Assembly (NCBI RefSeq): GCF_048553275.1
Contig: NZ_JBLZMW010000007.1
Location: forward strand, 137,793-201,792
DNA length: 64,000 nt
Direction of reading: 5' to 3'
Origin: Pacificoceanicola sp048553275
Lineage (GTDB): Bacteria > Pseudomonadota > Alphaproteobacteria > Rhodobacterales > Rhodobacteraceae
In this document: positions 17,687 through 25,696 of the stretch, in pieces
How positions within the stretch are numbered: position 1 is the stretch's first letter
Layout of the letters: each line of letters begins with the position of its first letter
Translations under genes and position numbers: made by a program
The notes under the pieces: model-generated
What the model saw: the letters and a program-made list of their open reading frames with translations, nothing else
Database searches by the model: none
What the model was told of the DNA's origin: nothing

Positions 17687-17796
17687 GGCAGTGCCTCCTG
17701 ATCCGGCGGGTGTTTTCATACTGCCGGTGATTTGTCCAGATTAGGCTTTCGCCCCGCACGCTCCCTTGCCATGATACCGGTAACCAAGAGGTTTGC

Positions 17797-18738
17797 ATGA
17801 CGAAGATACTCACCGTCACCTTCAATCCCGCGCTCGATCTGGCCACCAGCGCTGCGCGCGTCGCCCCAAATCTCAAACTCCGCTGCGCCCCCGAAACCGC
17901 CGAGGCGGGCGGCGGTGGGGTCAATGTGGCCCGGGCCATCACGCAATTGGGCGGCTCCGCACAGGCCTGGGTGGCGCTTGGCGGTCCAAACGGTGAGGCG
18001 CTCGGCGCCTTGCTCGACGGAATGGGTCTTGATTGGGTGCGCATCGACGCGCCCGGCGGCACCCGACACAGCTTTTCGGTCACCGATGACGCCAGCGGCG
18101 ATCAATACCGCTTTGTTCTCACCGGTCCGGTCTGGACCGAGGCGCAACTGAATGCGGTCTTGGAACGCATTGCAACGGACACCGACGACGATTCGTTCAT
18201 CGTCTTCTCCGGTTCCATGCCGCCGGGGTCGAAACCGGGCTTCCTGCCCCGTGCCATCGACCGGCTCGGTGCGCGGCGCGTGGTCATCGACACCTCCGGT
18301 CCGCACCTGACCCATCAGGCCAAAGGCATCGCCCCCGCGCCTTACATCTTGCGGATGGACAGCCACGAAGCGCGCGATCTGTCGGGCTTGCCGCTGGACA
18401 CCCGTCTCGACAGCGCGCGCTTTGCCGAAATTCTGCGCCAGCGCGGCGCCGGTTCGATCGTGGTGATCGCTCGGGGCGCAGACGGCTCCGTGATGGCCGA
18501 ACCCGGCGGCCTCTGGCACGTCACCGCCGCCAACGAAGGCGTGGTCAGCGCCATCGGCGCCGGAGACAGCTTTGTCGGCGGCATGGTCATGGGTCTGGCC
18601 GGGGGGCAACCCCCGCAGGAAGCCCTGCGCATGGGCGCCGCCGCCGCCAGCGCCGCCGTCCTGAGCGAAGGCACACAGCTGTGCTTGCCGCAGGACTACG
18701 CCCGGCTTCTGCCGATCACCGCGCTCACCCGGCTGTAA
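17797..18738 (+). CDS. PfkB-family hexose kinase (1-phosphofructokinase/Pfk-2 subfamily)
   Basis: A 313-residue ribokinase-superfamily sugar kinase. It starts MTKILTVTFNPALD, the hallmark of the FruK/LacC/PfkB subgroup, and carries GGGGVNVARAI (sugar binding), FSGSMPPG and the C-terminal ATP/anion-hole motif GAGDSFVGGMVMGL with the catalytic aspartate. The substrate may be fructose 6-phosphate, fructose 1-phosphate or tagatose 6-phosphate. No PTS genes are beside it, which makes FruK less likely by context. It precedes thpR by 58 bases. Confidence 0.82.
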   Translation: MTKILTVTFNPALDLATSAARVAPNLKLRCAPETAEAGGGGVNVARAITQLGGSAQAWVALGGPNGEALGALLDGMGLDWVRIDAPGGTRHSFSVTDDASGDQYRFVLTGPVWTEAQLNAVLERIATDTDDDSFIVFSGSMPPGSKPGFLPRAIDRLGARRVVIDTSGPHLTHQAKGIAPAPYILRMDSHEARDLSGLPLDTRLDSARFAEILRQRGAGSIVVIARGADGSVMAEPGGLWHVTAANEGVVSAIGAGDSFVGGMVMGLAGGQPPQEALRMGAAAASAAVLSEGTQLCLPQDYARLLPITALTRL

Positions 18739-18796
18739 ACCGCCGGAAACACAGCGTTCACTGGTCCTCCGCGATTCGCTGTGACAGGAATTGGTT

Positions 18797-19324
18797 ATGC
18801 GTCTGTTTGTCTCTCTCAACCTGCCCGAAGACCCGCTCACCGTGCTGAGTGCCGTTCAAGACCGCCTGCCCGGCGATCTGCGCCGCGTGCCGGAGGAGAA
18901 CTTGCATCTGACCATGGCCTTTCTTGGCGATGTGTCCGAAGATCTTGCCCAGGCCGCCCATGAGGGGCTGGAAACCATTCGCGCGCCGAAGGTCGATCTG
19001 GCGCTGACCGGCGCCACAGTCTACGGCGGTCGCCACGGGCAAGCCCTGGCGCTCGAAGCGGAAGGAGAGGCTCCGCTGCACGAGCTGCACGACCGCATCC
19101 GCGCCCGCCTGCGAGGCGCGGGTGTTACGCTCGAACGCCGTCGCTTTCGCCCGCACGTCACCCTCGCCCGCCTGCCCGGCCGCGTGGACCCCGGCCCGGC
19201 CCTTGCCGCGCTTTGCACCGCGCATGTCCCATCGTTTTCGGCCCATAGCTTCAGCCTGATCCAATCCACGCTGCATGATGCGGGTGCCATTTACGAACCA
19301 CTGGCCACCTATCCGCTTGGCTAA
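18797..19324 (+). CDS. thpR: RNA 2',3'-cyclic phosphodiesterase (2H family)
   Basis: A 175-residue 2H phosphoesterase. The two catalytic H-x-T/S motifs are in NLHLTMAFLGDV and RPHVTLARLPG, about 90 residues apart as expected. It begins MRLFVSLNLPED, typical of the family. It hydrolyses 2',3'-cyclic phosphate ends of RNA in vitro. The ATG at 18797 is chosen over an in-frame TTG two codons earlier. Confidence 0.87.
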   Translation: MRLFVSLNLPEDPLTVLSAVQDRLPGDLRRVPEENLHLTMAFLGDVSEDLAQAAHEGLETIRAPKVDLALTGATVYGGRHGQALALEAEGEAPLHELHDRIRARLRGAGVTLERRRFRPHVTLARLPGRVDPGPALAALCTAHVPSFSAHSFSLIQSTLHDAGAIYEPLATYPLG

Positions 19325-19362
19325 CCCTTTCCGGCGGCGCGACGATCCCCCATATCCAGCCC

Positions 19363-19743
19363 ATGGATCAAAATGACTTCCTCAAAGTGGCACAGGACGC
19401 GGTCGACACCTTCCCCGCGCCCTTTCGCAAGAGCGCGTTGGAAGTGCTCATACGGATCGAGGAATACCCCGATCCGCAAACCCTTCAGGAATTGGAGATC
19501 GACGATCCGTTTGATCTGACCGGCCTTTACAGCGGGATTCCGATGACGGAGAAAAGCTTCGCCGACCCGACCCCTTGGCCCGACACGGTCACCCTCTACC
19601 GCCAGCCAATCCTTGCCGAATGGCGCGACCGCGGCGACGTGGACCTGCCGGATCTCATCACCCATGTCGTCGTGCATGAATTCGCGCACCACTTCGGCTG
19701 GTCAGACGATGATATCGCTTTGATCGATCACTGGTGGGAGTAA
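19363..19743 (+). CDS. Small zinc metallopeptidase-like protein (minigluzincin, HExxH)
   Basis: A 126-residue protein with the zinc motif HEFAHHFG near residue 105 and preceding helix ITHVVVHEF. It matches the TTHA0227/DUF1025 metallopeptidase family in length and motif position (from memory). A conserved leader segment reads FPAPFR. No signal peptide is seen, so it is probably cytoplasmic. Substrate and role are unknown. It is convergent with the next gene, four bases between stops. Confidence 0.75.
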   Translation: MDQNDFLKVAQDAVDTFPAPFRKSALEVLIRIEEYPDPQTLQELEIDDPFDLTGLYSGIPMTEKSFADPTPWPDTVTLYRQPILAEWRDRGDVDLPDLITHVVVHEFAHHFGWSDDDIALIDHWWE

Positions 19744-19747
19744 TGCC

Positions 19748-20326
19748 CTACCGGGCTGCCGCGCGCCGCATCATCATCTCGTGAACGGCCTGCATGCCCC
19801 GCTCGGCCATGTCGCTGACCTCGGCGGCATGGGTATGCAGCGCCGCGATCAATTCCGGATCGTCAGAGGTCTGCACCACCACCAATCCCTCCTCGGTCAC
19901 CTCGACCGCTGACTTGATCCCCTCCGCGCGGGCAAAGACGATGTCGAGCGTTGGGCTCTGGATGAACACCTGAGGATCGCTCTTTTGCCCGACCCTGTCG
20001 ATCATCCCCACGGCATGGCTGACGATCGCATCCATGACCTCCGGAACATCGGAACGCGTCACGGTACGAATGCCGTTCGGCAGATTTTCGACGCTGCGTT
20101 CGATCGACCGGAAATTACGGAACATCACCGCCATCTCCGCACTTTCCTCCGGCGTAGCATCCAACCCACGCAGTCCCGGCATGGTCATTTCGTCATGTCC
20201 GGTGCCGTCCGCGCCGTGCGTATGGCCCATCCCGCCGCCATGCATCATCTGGGCCGATGCACCTGATGCGGCAATCACCGCAATCAGACTGATCGCACCC
20301 AAACGCAGAAACAAACCAAAATGCAT
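19748..20326 (-). CDS. Exported His/Met-rich protein, unknown function
   Basis: A 192-residue protein with a signal peptide (hydrophobic stretch about residues 5-22, cleavage near SGASA) followed at once by a short histidine- and methionine-rich segment (about 27-50, with motifs MMHGGGMGH and HGADGTGH). The remainder is helical and acidic, with another HTHAAEV near the C-terminus and a final MMMRRAAAR. The composition suggests periplasmic metal (copper or silver) binding. No copper-resistance genes are adjacent. The start at 20326 is preferred because it opens the signal peptide; an in-frame codon at 20350 adds eight residues. Confidence 0.6.
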   Translation of the reverse strand: MHFGLFLRLGAISLIAVIAASGASAQMMHGGGMGHTHGADGTGHDEMTMPGLRGLDATPEESAEMAVMFRNFRSIERSVENLPNGIRTVTRSDVPEVMDAIVSHAVGMIDRVGQKSDPQVFIQSPTLDIVFARAEGIKSAVEVTEEGLVVVQTSDDPELIAALHTHAAEVSDMAERGMQAVHEMMMRRAAAR

Positions 20327-20463
20327 CACACTCTCCCGACCCCGCGCCAAGAGACTGGCACATTTGCGACAGACTTAAGATAACATTCCATTCACAGAAT
20401 GTCATCCAGAACAGACTGCCTCCCGCGCGGGTTGTGGCTGATTTGACTGAATCGCGCGAATCA

Positions 20464-20489
20464 ACCTAAACTTGACGTAAGGTAAAGTT
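20464..20489 (+). promoter_or_regulatory. Interlocked dyads upstream of the VPLPA-CTERM gene
   Basis: Two inverted repeats interleave here: AACTT (20469-20473) with AAGTT (20485-20489), and ACCT (20464-20467) with AGGT (20480-20483). The centre contains TTGACG, which could serve as a -35 box, but I see no convincing -10 before the ribosome-binding site at about 20495. This may be a repressor operator; no cognate regulator is adjacent. Confidence 0.3.
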
Positions 20490-20507
20490 ATTTTAAGGAG
20501 AATATTC

Positions 20508-21341
20508 ATGCTCAGGACAATCGCACTGACGGCAACCCTCGCCCTCGCGGCGACCGGGGCAAGCGCCGCAACCGTCAATATTTTCGCTGCGGCCACCGCC
20601 AACACAAACCTGACGCCGCAGGACAACACTACGGACAACGCCTCGGGCAGCACGATCACGACGCCGGTGTATTCCGTATCGGCCAGTGCCGCTTCCGGAA
20701 GCACGTCTGGTTCGTCCAGCTTCACGGCCAACGGCGACGCGGGGACCCTCCGGTCGTTCAGCACCATGTCCGGCAACAACGGCGACGGGACCGGTGACGG
20801 CAACACGAACGCAGGCGGCACTCTCACCGAGACTTTCACCCTCACGGGATCCGGTACGTTTACGGCAAGCATCCTTATTGACGGCATGTGGGACCTTACA
20901 CGAACATTGCCCGGCGGCGGGCCCGGCATCCCGGCATGGCAAGTGCAATCGAGGGTAATGATCGGGACGGGCGGCAGCTATGACTCGCTCTGCCTTGGCA
21001 CCTCCTGTAGTCCTTCACTGAACACTGCGAACAGCGGGTCTATCGAGGGTTACGCGCTGTCGGTTTCATCGGCCTACACCCTTGGTGCATCCTCCACCAC
21101 GATCGCCGTCGAGTTCTACCTTATAACACAATTGCTCGCGGGCAACGGAACCATCGACTTCGGCAACACGGCGCAGCTCTGGGTTGAAACCACGGGAACA
21201 TTGCAGGCTACCGCCGCAGACCCGGACTTTCTGTCGGCATCCAGCCTTGCCGCGCCCGTCCCACTTCCCGCAAGTGCATGGTTGCTGCTGTCGGGTCTCC
21301 TCGGGATCGGTCTGCTCCGGCGCAAAGGCGCGGCTGGCTGA
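20508..21341 (+). CDS. Surface protein with VPLPA-CTERM sorting signal
   Basis: A 277-residue secreted protein with signal peptide (cleavage near GASA, residue 20), a Ser/Thr/Gly/Asn-rich low-complexity N-terminal half, and a C-terminal tripartite tail: VPLPASAWLLLSG, a hydrophobic helix, then LLRRKG. That tail is the VPLPA-CTERM variant of PEP-CTERM sorting signals, recognised and cleaved by an exosortase in Rhodobacteraceae. No exosortase lies in the window. One CLGTSC pair might form a disulfide. An AAGGAGAAT ribosome-binding site precedes the ATG. The function of the mature domain is unknown. Confidence 0.8.
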   Translation: MLRTIALTATLALAATGASAATVNIFAAATANTNLTPQDNTTDNASGSTITTPVYSVSASAASGSTSGSSSFTANGDAGTLRSFSTMSGNNGDGTGDGNTNAGGTLTETFTLTGSGTFTASILIDGMWDLTRTLPGGGPGIPAWQVQSRVMIGTGGSYDSLCLGTSCSPSLNTANSGSIEGYALSVSSAYTLGASSTTIAVEFYLITQLLAGNGTIDFGNTAQLWVETTGTLQATAADPDFLSASSLAAPVPLPASAWLLLSGLLGIGLLRRKGAAG

Positions 21342-21344
21342 TCC

Positions 21345-23006
21345 TCAGCCCTCATCCCGCCAGCGGTTCACGATCGGATAGCGGCGGTCGAGCCAGAAGG
21401 CGCGGCGCGTGAGCCGGGCCCCCGGCGCGGACTGGAAGCGCTTGTATTCGCTGATGTAAAGCAGGTGCTCGACCTTCTTTACATCCTCCCGCGCATAGCC
21501 CGCCGCGATGCAGTCGGACACGCTCGCCTCGTCGTCCACCAGCATTGTCAGGATGCCATCCAGCACCGGGTAATCCGGCAGGCTGTCACTGTCCTTCTGA
21601 TCTTCGCGCAGCTCCGCCGAGGGCGGTTTGGTGATGATCCGCTCCGGGATCACCTCGCCCGCCGGTCCACCCATCCAGTCGCGATGATTGGCATTGCGCC
21701 AGCGGCACGTCTCGAAGACACGCGTCTTGTACAGATCCTTGATCGGGTTGTAGCCGCCCGCCATATCGCCGTAGATCGTCGCATAGCCCACCGCCACCTC
21801 GGACTTGTTGCCCGTGGTCAGCAACATCTCCCCGAACTTGTTCGACAAAGCCATGAGCAGCAGACCGCGCAGCCGCGACTGGATGTTCTCTTCCGTCAGA
21901 TCCGGCTGGGTTCCCTCGAACAGCGGCGCAAGCGTGTTGGTGATCGCGTCCCGCCCCTCGGTGATTGGCACGAAGTCATAATGCACGCCCAGCGCTTCCG
22001 CGCAGGCCTTTGCATCTTCAAGACTATGCTCGGATGTATACTCCGACGGCAGCATCACACAGCGCACATTCGAAGGCCCCAAAGCATCCGCCGCAATGGT
22101 CGCCACCAGCGCCGAGTCGATGCCGCCCGACATGCCAAGCAGCACCTTGCCGAACCCCGTCTTGCGGCAGTAGTCGCGCAGGCTCTCGACCATGACGCGG
22201 TAATCCTGCTCCCAAGCGCCTGGATGCTGGACGAACGCGCCATCCCGCGCCCGCCAGCCCTCCGGCGTGCGGTCGAAATCGACATGGGTGATGTCTTCGT
22301 CGAAAACCGGCGACTGCACCGCCGGACGCCCGTGCGGGTTCAGCACGAAAGAGCCGCCATCGAACACCTGATCGTCCTGCCCGCCGCACATGTTCAGGTA
22401 AACCAACGGCAAACCCGTCTCCACGACCCGCGCCACCATGTGGTTCTGCCGCGTCTCGTATTTATTGCGGAAGTAGGGTGAACCGTTCGGAACGACAAGG
22501 ATCTCCGCCCCGCTCTCGGCCATCGCTTCCGCCACATCGGGATACCACGCATCCTCGCAGATCGGGATCCCAAGACGCACGCCACCGACCGACACCGGCC
22601 CCTGCATCCGCTCCCGCGAGAACAGGCGGACCTCGTCGAAGACGTTGAAATTCGGCAGGAAAAACTTGTGTGTCACGGTTTGAACGGCACCGCCCGACAA
22701 AATGTAGTAGCTGTTGTGCAGCTTGCCATCCTCACCCGGACATGGCCCCCCGATGCCCAGAACAGGCCCATCACCACAGGCAACGGCCAGCGCTTCGATC
22801 TGATCCACCGCGTCGCGCACGAACGCGGGCTTGAGGATGAGATCCTGCGTCTGATAGCCCACAGCGAACATCTCTGGCAGGGCCACGAACTGCGATCCGG
22901 CCTCGCGGCCCGCCTCCCAGGCGGCGCGCGCCTTGGCGATATTGCCCGTGATGTCCCCCACCGTGGGGTTCAGTTGAGCCAGCGTCAGGCGGAAGTGATC
23001 GCTCAT
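21345..23006 (-). CDS. nadE: Glutamine-dependent NAD+ synthase
   Basis: A 553-residue two-domain enzyme making NAD+ from nicotinic acid adenine dinucleotide. The N-terminal nitrilase-type glutaminase (residues 1 to about 260) has LPEMFAVGY with the catalytic glutamate, the lysine in THKFFLPN and the cysteine in ICEDAWYPD. The C-terminal synthase domain has the P-loop GMSGGIDSALVA and TTGNKSEVAVGY. The start at 23006 gives MSDHFRLTLAQLNPTVGD, the usual N-terminus; upstream in-frame codons are rejected. It is convergent with the VPLPA-CTERM gene, three bases between stops. Confidence 0.94.
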   Translation of the reverse strand: MSDHFRLTLAQLNPTVGDITGNIAKARAAWEAGREAGSQFVALPEMFAVGYQTQDLILKPAFVRDAVDQIEALAVACGDGPVLGIGGPCPGEDGKLHNSYYILSGGAVQTVTHKFFLPNFNVFDEVRLFSRERMQGPVSVGGVRLGIPICEDAWYPDVAEAMAESGAEILVVPNGSPYFRNKYETRQNHMVARVVETGLPLVYLNMCGGQDDQVFDGGSFVLNPHGRPAVQSPVFDEDITHVDFDRTPEGWRARDGAFVQHPGAWEQDYRVMVESLRDYCRKTGFGKVLLGMSGGIDSALVATIAADALGPSNVRCVMLPSEYTSEHSLEDAKACAEALGVHYDFVPITEGRDAITNTLAPLFEGTQPDLTEENIQSRLRGLLLMALSNKFGEMLLTTGNKSEVAVGYATIYGDMAGGYNPIKDLYKTRVFETCRWRNANHRDWMGGPAGEVIPERIITKPPSAELREDQKDSDSLPDYPVLDGILTMLVDDEASVSDCIAAGYAREDVKKVEHLLYISEYKRFQSAPGARLTRRAFWLDRRYPIVNRWRDEG

Positions 23007-23158
23007 GGCCAGTCCTCTTCGATCCAGTCCCGGTCCAAATAGCAGATGCACGCCCAAGGGGAAGCCCGCTCCGGCAAAAGAGATTGCCCCGGCCCATGGC
23101 GTCCTTTACGTTTCAGGTACAGAAGCAAAACCTTACGCAGGATCTGGGCAGGACGCGC

Positions 23159-24619
23159 ATGAAGCTGGCAGGCATCACTTTCACCCTCGCGGCGGCCGTC
23201 GCCGGCCTCGCTCTGGCGCAAACGAATGACGAGGTCGTCACCAAGCAATATGACGATGGCGGCGTCTACGAAGGCACCTTCCGGGACGGGCTTCAGGATG
23301 GCACCGGCACCTATCGCCTTCCCAATGGGTACGAATACACCGGTGACTGGGTGCAGGGCGAAATCAAGGGTCAGGGCGTTGCCCGTTTTCCCAATGGCTC
23401 GGTCTATGAAGGCCAGTTCGCCAAGGGCAAACCCGAAGGGATGGGCAAGATCGTCTTTGCCGACGGCGGCACATACGAAGGCTCGTGGCTCGATGGCAAG
23501 ATCACCGGACAGGGCGTCGCGGTCTACGCCAACGGTGTGCGCTACGAGGGCGCGTTCCGCAACGCATTGCACCACGGCAAAGGCGTAATGACCTCCCCCG
23601 GCGGCTATGTCTACGAGGGCGATTGGGTCAACGGGGTCAAGGAAGGCGCGGCCAAGATCACCTACCCGGATGGCTCGGTCTACGAAGGCCGCGTGGCGGA
23701 TGGCGAGCGGGAGGGCTCCGGCAAACTGACCATGACCGACGGGCTGATCTACGAAGGCACCTGGCGCGACGGGCAGATCGACGGTCAGGGCAAGCTGATC
23801 CAGCCGAATGGTGACGTCTACGAAGGCGCGCTTGTCGATGGCCGCCGCGAAGGCCGCGGCAAGGTCACCTACGCCAATGGTGACACATACGACGGCGAAT
23901 TCAACAACGACCAGCGCCACGGCACCGGCACCTTCAACGGCAAAGATGGCTATAGCTATACCGGCAATTGGGTTTCCGGCCAGATCGAAGGCAAGGGGCA
24001 GGTCACCTATCCCGACGGCTCCGTTTATGCCGGCGACTTCAAGGGCGATCTGGCCAATGGCAAGGGCAAGATCACCTACCCCGACGGCTCTACCTACGAA
24101 GGAGATTGGGTCGATGGCGTGATCGAGGGCGACGGTATTGCAACCTATGCCAACGGACTGACCTATCAGGGCGGCTTTCGCAATGCGCGCAACGAGGGAT
24201 TCGGGGTGATGACCTACCCGGACGGCTACCGTTATGAAGGCAACTGGCAAGGTGGCCAGCGCCACGGCGCGGGCAAGGCAACCTACCCCGACGGAACAGT
24301 CTACGAAGGCCAGTTCCGCGACGGTCAACGTCACGGCCTCGGCACGATCGTGATGTCCAGCGGCTTCCGCTACGAAGGCGAATGGGACAAGGGCGAGATT
24401 TCCGGCCAGGGTCTCGCCACCTACGCCAACGGCGACGTTTACGAAGGAAGCTTCCGCAATGGCAAGCGACAGGGGCAGGGCATCATGCGATACGCCACCG
24501 GGCAGCAAGCCAGCGGGGAGTGGATCAACGGCGCGCTGTCCTCCGACGGCGCCACAACCAGCAATGGCGTGACCCCGGAAAACCCCACCACCCCGGAACC
24601 GGCCGCCGACAACAACTGA
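23159..24619 (+). CDS. Secreted or periplasmic MORN-repeat protein, 18 tandem units
   Basis: A 486-residue protein with signal peptide (MKLAGITFTLAAAVAGLALA, cleavage about residue 20) followed by 18 complete 23-residue MORN units of the form YEGxWxxGxxxGxGxxxYPDG, then one degenerate unit and a Thr/Pro-rich tail. Units 1-9 align one-to-one with units 10-18, so the array looks like a duplicated nine-unit block. MORN arrays form extended beta sheets and mediate protein or lipid contacts in other systems; the partner here is unknown. The start at 23159 begins the signal peptide. Its stop TGA shares its last base with the ATG of the glycosyltransferase. Confidence 0.85.
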   Translation: MKLAGITFTLAAAVAGLALAQTNDEVVTKQYDDGGVYEGTFRDGLQDGTGTYRLPNGYEYTGDWVQGEIKGQGVARFPNGSVYEGQFAKGKPEGMGKIVFADGGTYEGSWLDGKITGQGVAVYANGVRYEGAFRNALHHGKGVMTSPGGYVYEGDWVNGVKEGAAKITYPDGSVYEGRVADGEREGSGKLTMTDGLIYEGTWRDGQIDGQGKLIQPNGDVYEGALVDGRREGRGKVTYANGDTYDGEFNNDQRHGTGTFNGKDGYSYTGNWVSGQIEGKGQVTYPDGSVYAGDFKGDLANGKGKITYPDGSTYEGDWVDGVIEGDGIATYANGLTYQGGFRNARNEGFGVMTYPDGYRYEGNWQGGQRHGAGKATYPDGTVYEGQFRDGQRHGLGTIVMSSGFRYEGEWDKGEISGQGLATYANGDVYEGSFRNGKRQGQGIMRYATGQQASGEWINGALSSDGATTSNGVTPENPTTPEPAADNN

Positions 24620-25671
24620 TGGCGCGCATTCTCTTCGCGTTACCGCGCTTTCACACAAACCTGTGGTTCGCCGTCCGGGCCATGTTGGCCGCCGGACATG
24701 AACTGCAAATCCTGGCAAACGGCAGCGGCAGCGGCGAGGATCACAGCCTGTTGACCCCACGGGTCATGGGCCGACATCCGGCGCAATCCGACGTCGACGC
24801 CGCCGTAGACGCTTTTCAACCCGACCTCGTGGTCGTCCGCAACGCCTGGGCCCTGTCCCGGCGCGCAGCGCGGGCGGCACGGACGCGCAACATTCCGGCG
24901 CTGCTCTACAATCTGCTTCCGATGAATGCGCCAACCTCGATACTGCGCCGCGCAGAGCTGGCCTGGAAAGGCTTGCCCCGACAGCGTATTACCCCGGTGC
25001 CTGGTCTGCCCGGCGCCTCGGGCCGGTCCGATCCCTTTGGCCATTATCTGCCCTGGCCGGTTGCCGCACTGCCAACGCCTGCGCCCCTGGCAAAGCCCGG
25101 CCCAGGGGCCAAGCTGCACATCGTCTGCATCGGAAAGCTTGGCCTGCCGCGCAAAAACCAGCCGGAGCTGATCGACGCGATGGAGGCCGCCGGTCTCGAC
25201 GCGCACTACCATGTCACCCTCGTCGGCTCCCCCGCCAAGAGCGACGACCCGAAGCAGGCCGAACATGCCGCCCGCATCGAGGCGCTGTCAAAACACGACT
25301 GGATCACCCTGCGCTCCGGTATCACCTTTGCCGATATGGCCAACGTCTACGCCTCCGCCGATGTCTGTGTCCTGCCCAGCTTCGCAGAGCCGCTCGGCGT
25401 CTCCCCCGTCGAAGCCATGGCCTATGGCGCGATCCCGGTGATTTCCTCCGACAGCGGTTCCGCAGGCTACCTGAGACAGGGCGAAAACGGTTTCATCATC
25501 GACATGCATCAGCCGAAAACCGTCGCCGATGCGCTGCGCCGCATCGCAGAGGCACCCGCCCTGCGGCAGTCCCTCTCCGCCGCAGCCCGGCACAAGACCC
25601 AGACCGACCTGTCGGAATCCCGCTTTCTCGAACGTCTCGACACCATCCTCGCCGCGCACATCCGGCGCTGA
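24619..25671 (+). CDS. Glycosyltransferase, GT4-like (GT-B fold)
   Basis: A 350-residue enzyme. The C-terminal half has the GT4 pattern: KLHIVCIGKLG, a NVYASADVCVLPSFAEPLGVSPVEAMAYG segment containing the E-x7-E motif, and GAIPVISSDSGSAGYL. The N-terminal acceptor domain starts MARILFALPRF. Donor and acceptor are unknown. The ATG is embedded in TGATG at the end of the MORN gene, which implies translational coupling and suggests that the two products act together, though that is inference. No other glycan genes are adjacent. Confidence 0.78.
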   Translation: MARILFALPRFHTNLWFAVRAMLAAGHELQILANGSGSGEDHSLLTPRVMGRHPAQSDVDAAVDAFQPDLVVVRNAWALSRRAARAARTRNIPALLYNLLPMNAPTSILRRAELAWKGLPRQRITPVPGLPGASGRSDPFGHYLPWPVAALPTPAPLAKPGPGAKLHIVCIGKLGLPRKNQPELIDAMEAAGLDAHYHVTLVGSPAKSDDPKQAEHAARIEALSKHDWITLRSGITFADMANVYASADVCVLPSFAEPLGVSPVEAMAYGAIPVISSDSGSAGYLRQGENGFIIDMHQPKTVADALRRIAEAPALRQSLSAAARHKTQTDLSESRFLERLDTILAAHIRR

Positions 25672-25696
25672 ACGAAAGCGGACACCCGGCGCAAAC

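Noticed and set aside
23159..24619. Regularly spaced DNA repeats resembling a CRISPR or minisatellite
   Set aside because: The 69-base periodicity is the coding of 23-residue MORN units; there are no unique spacers or identical direct repeats.
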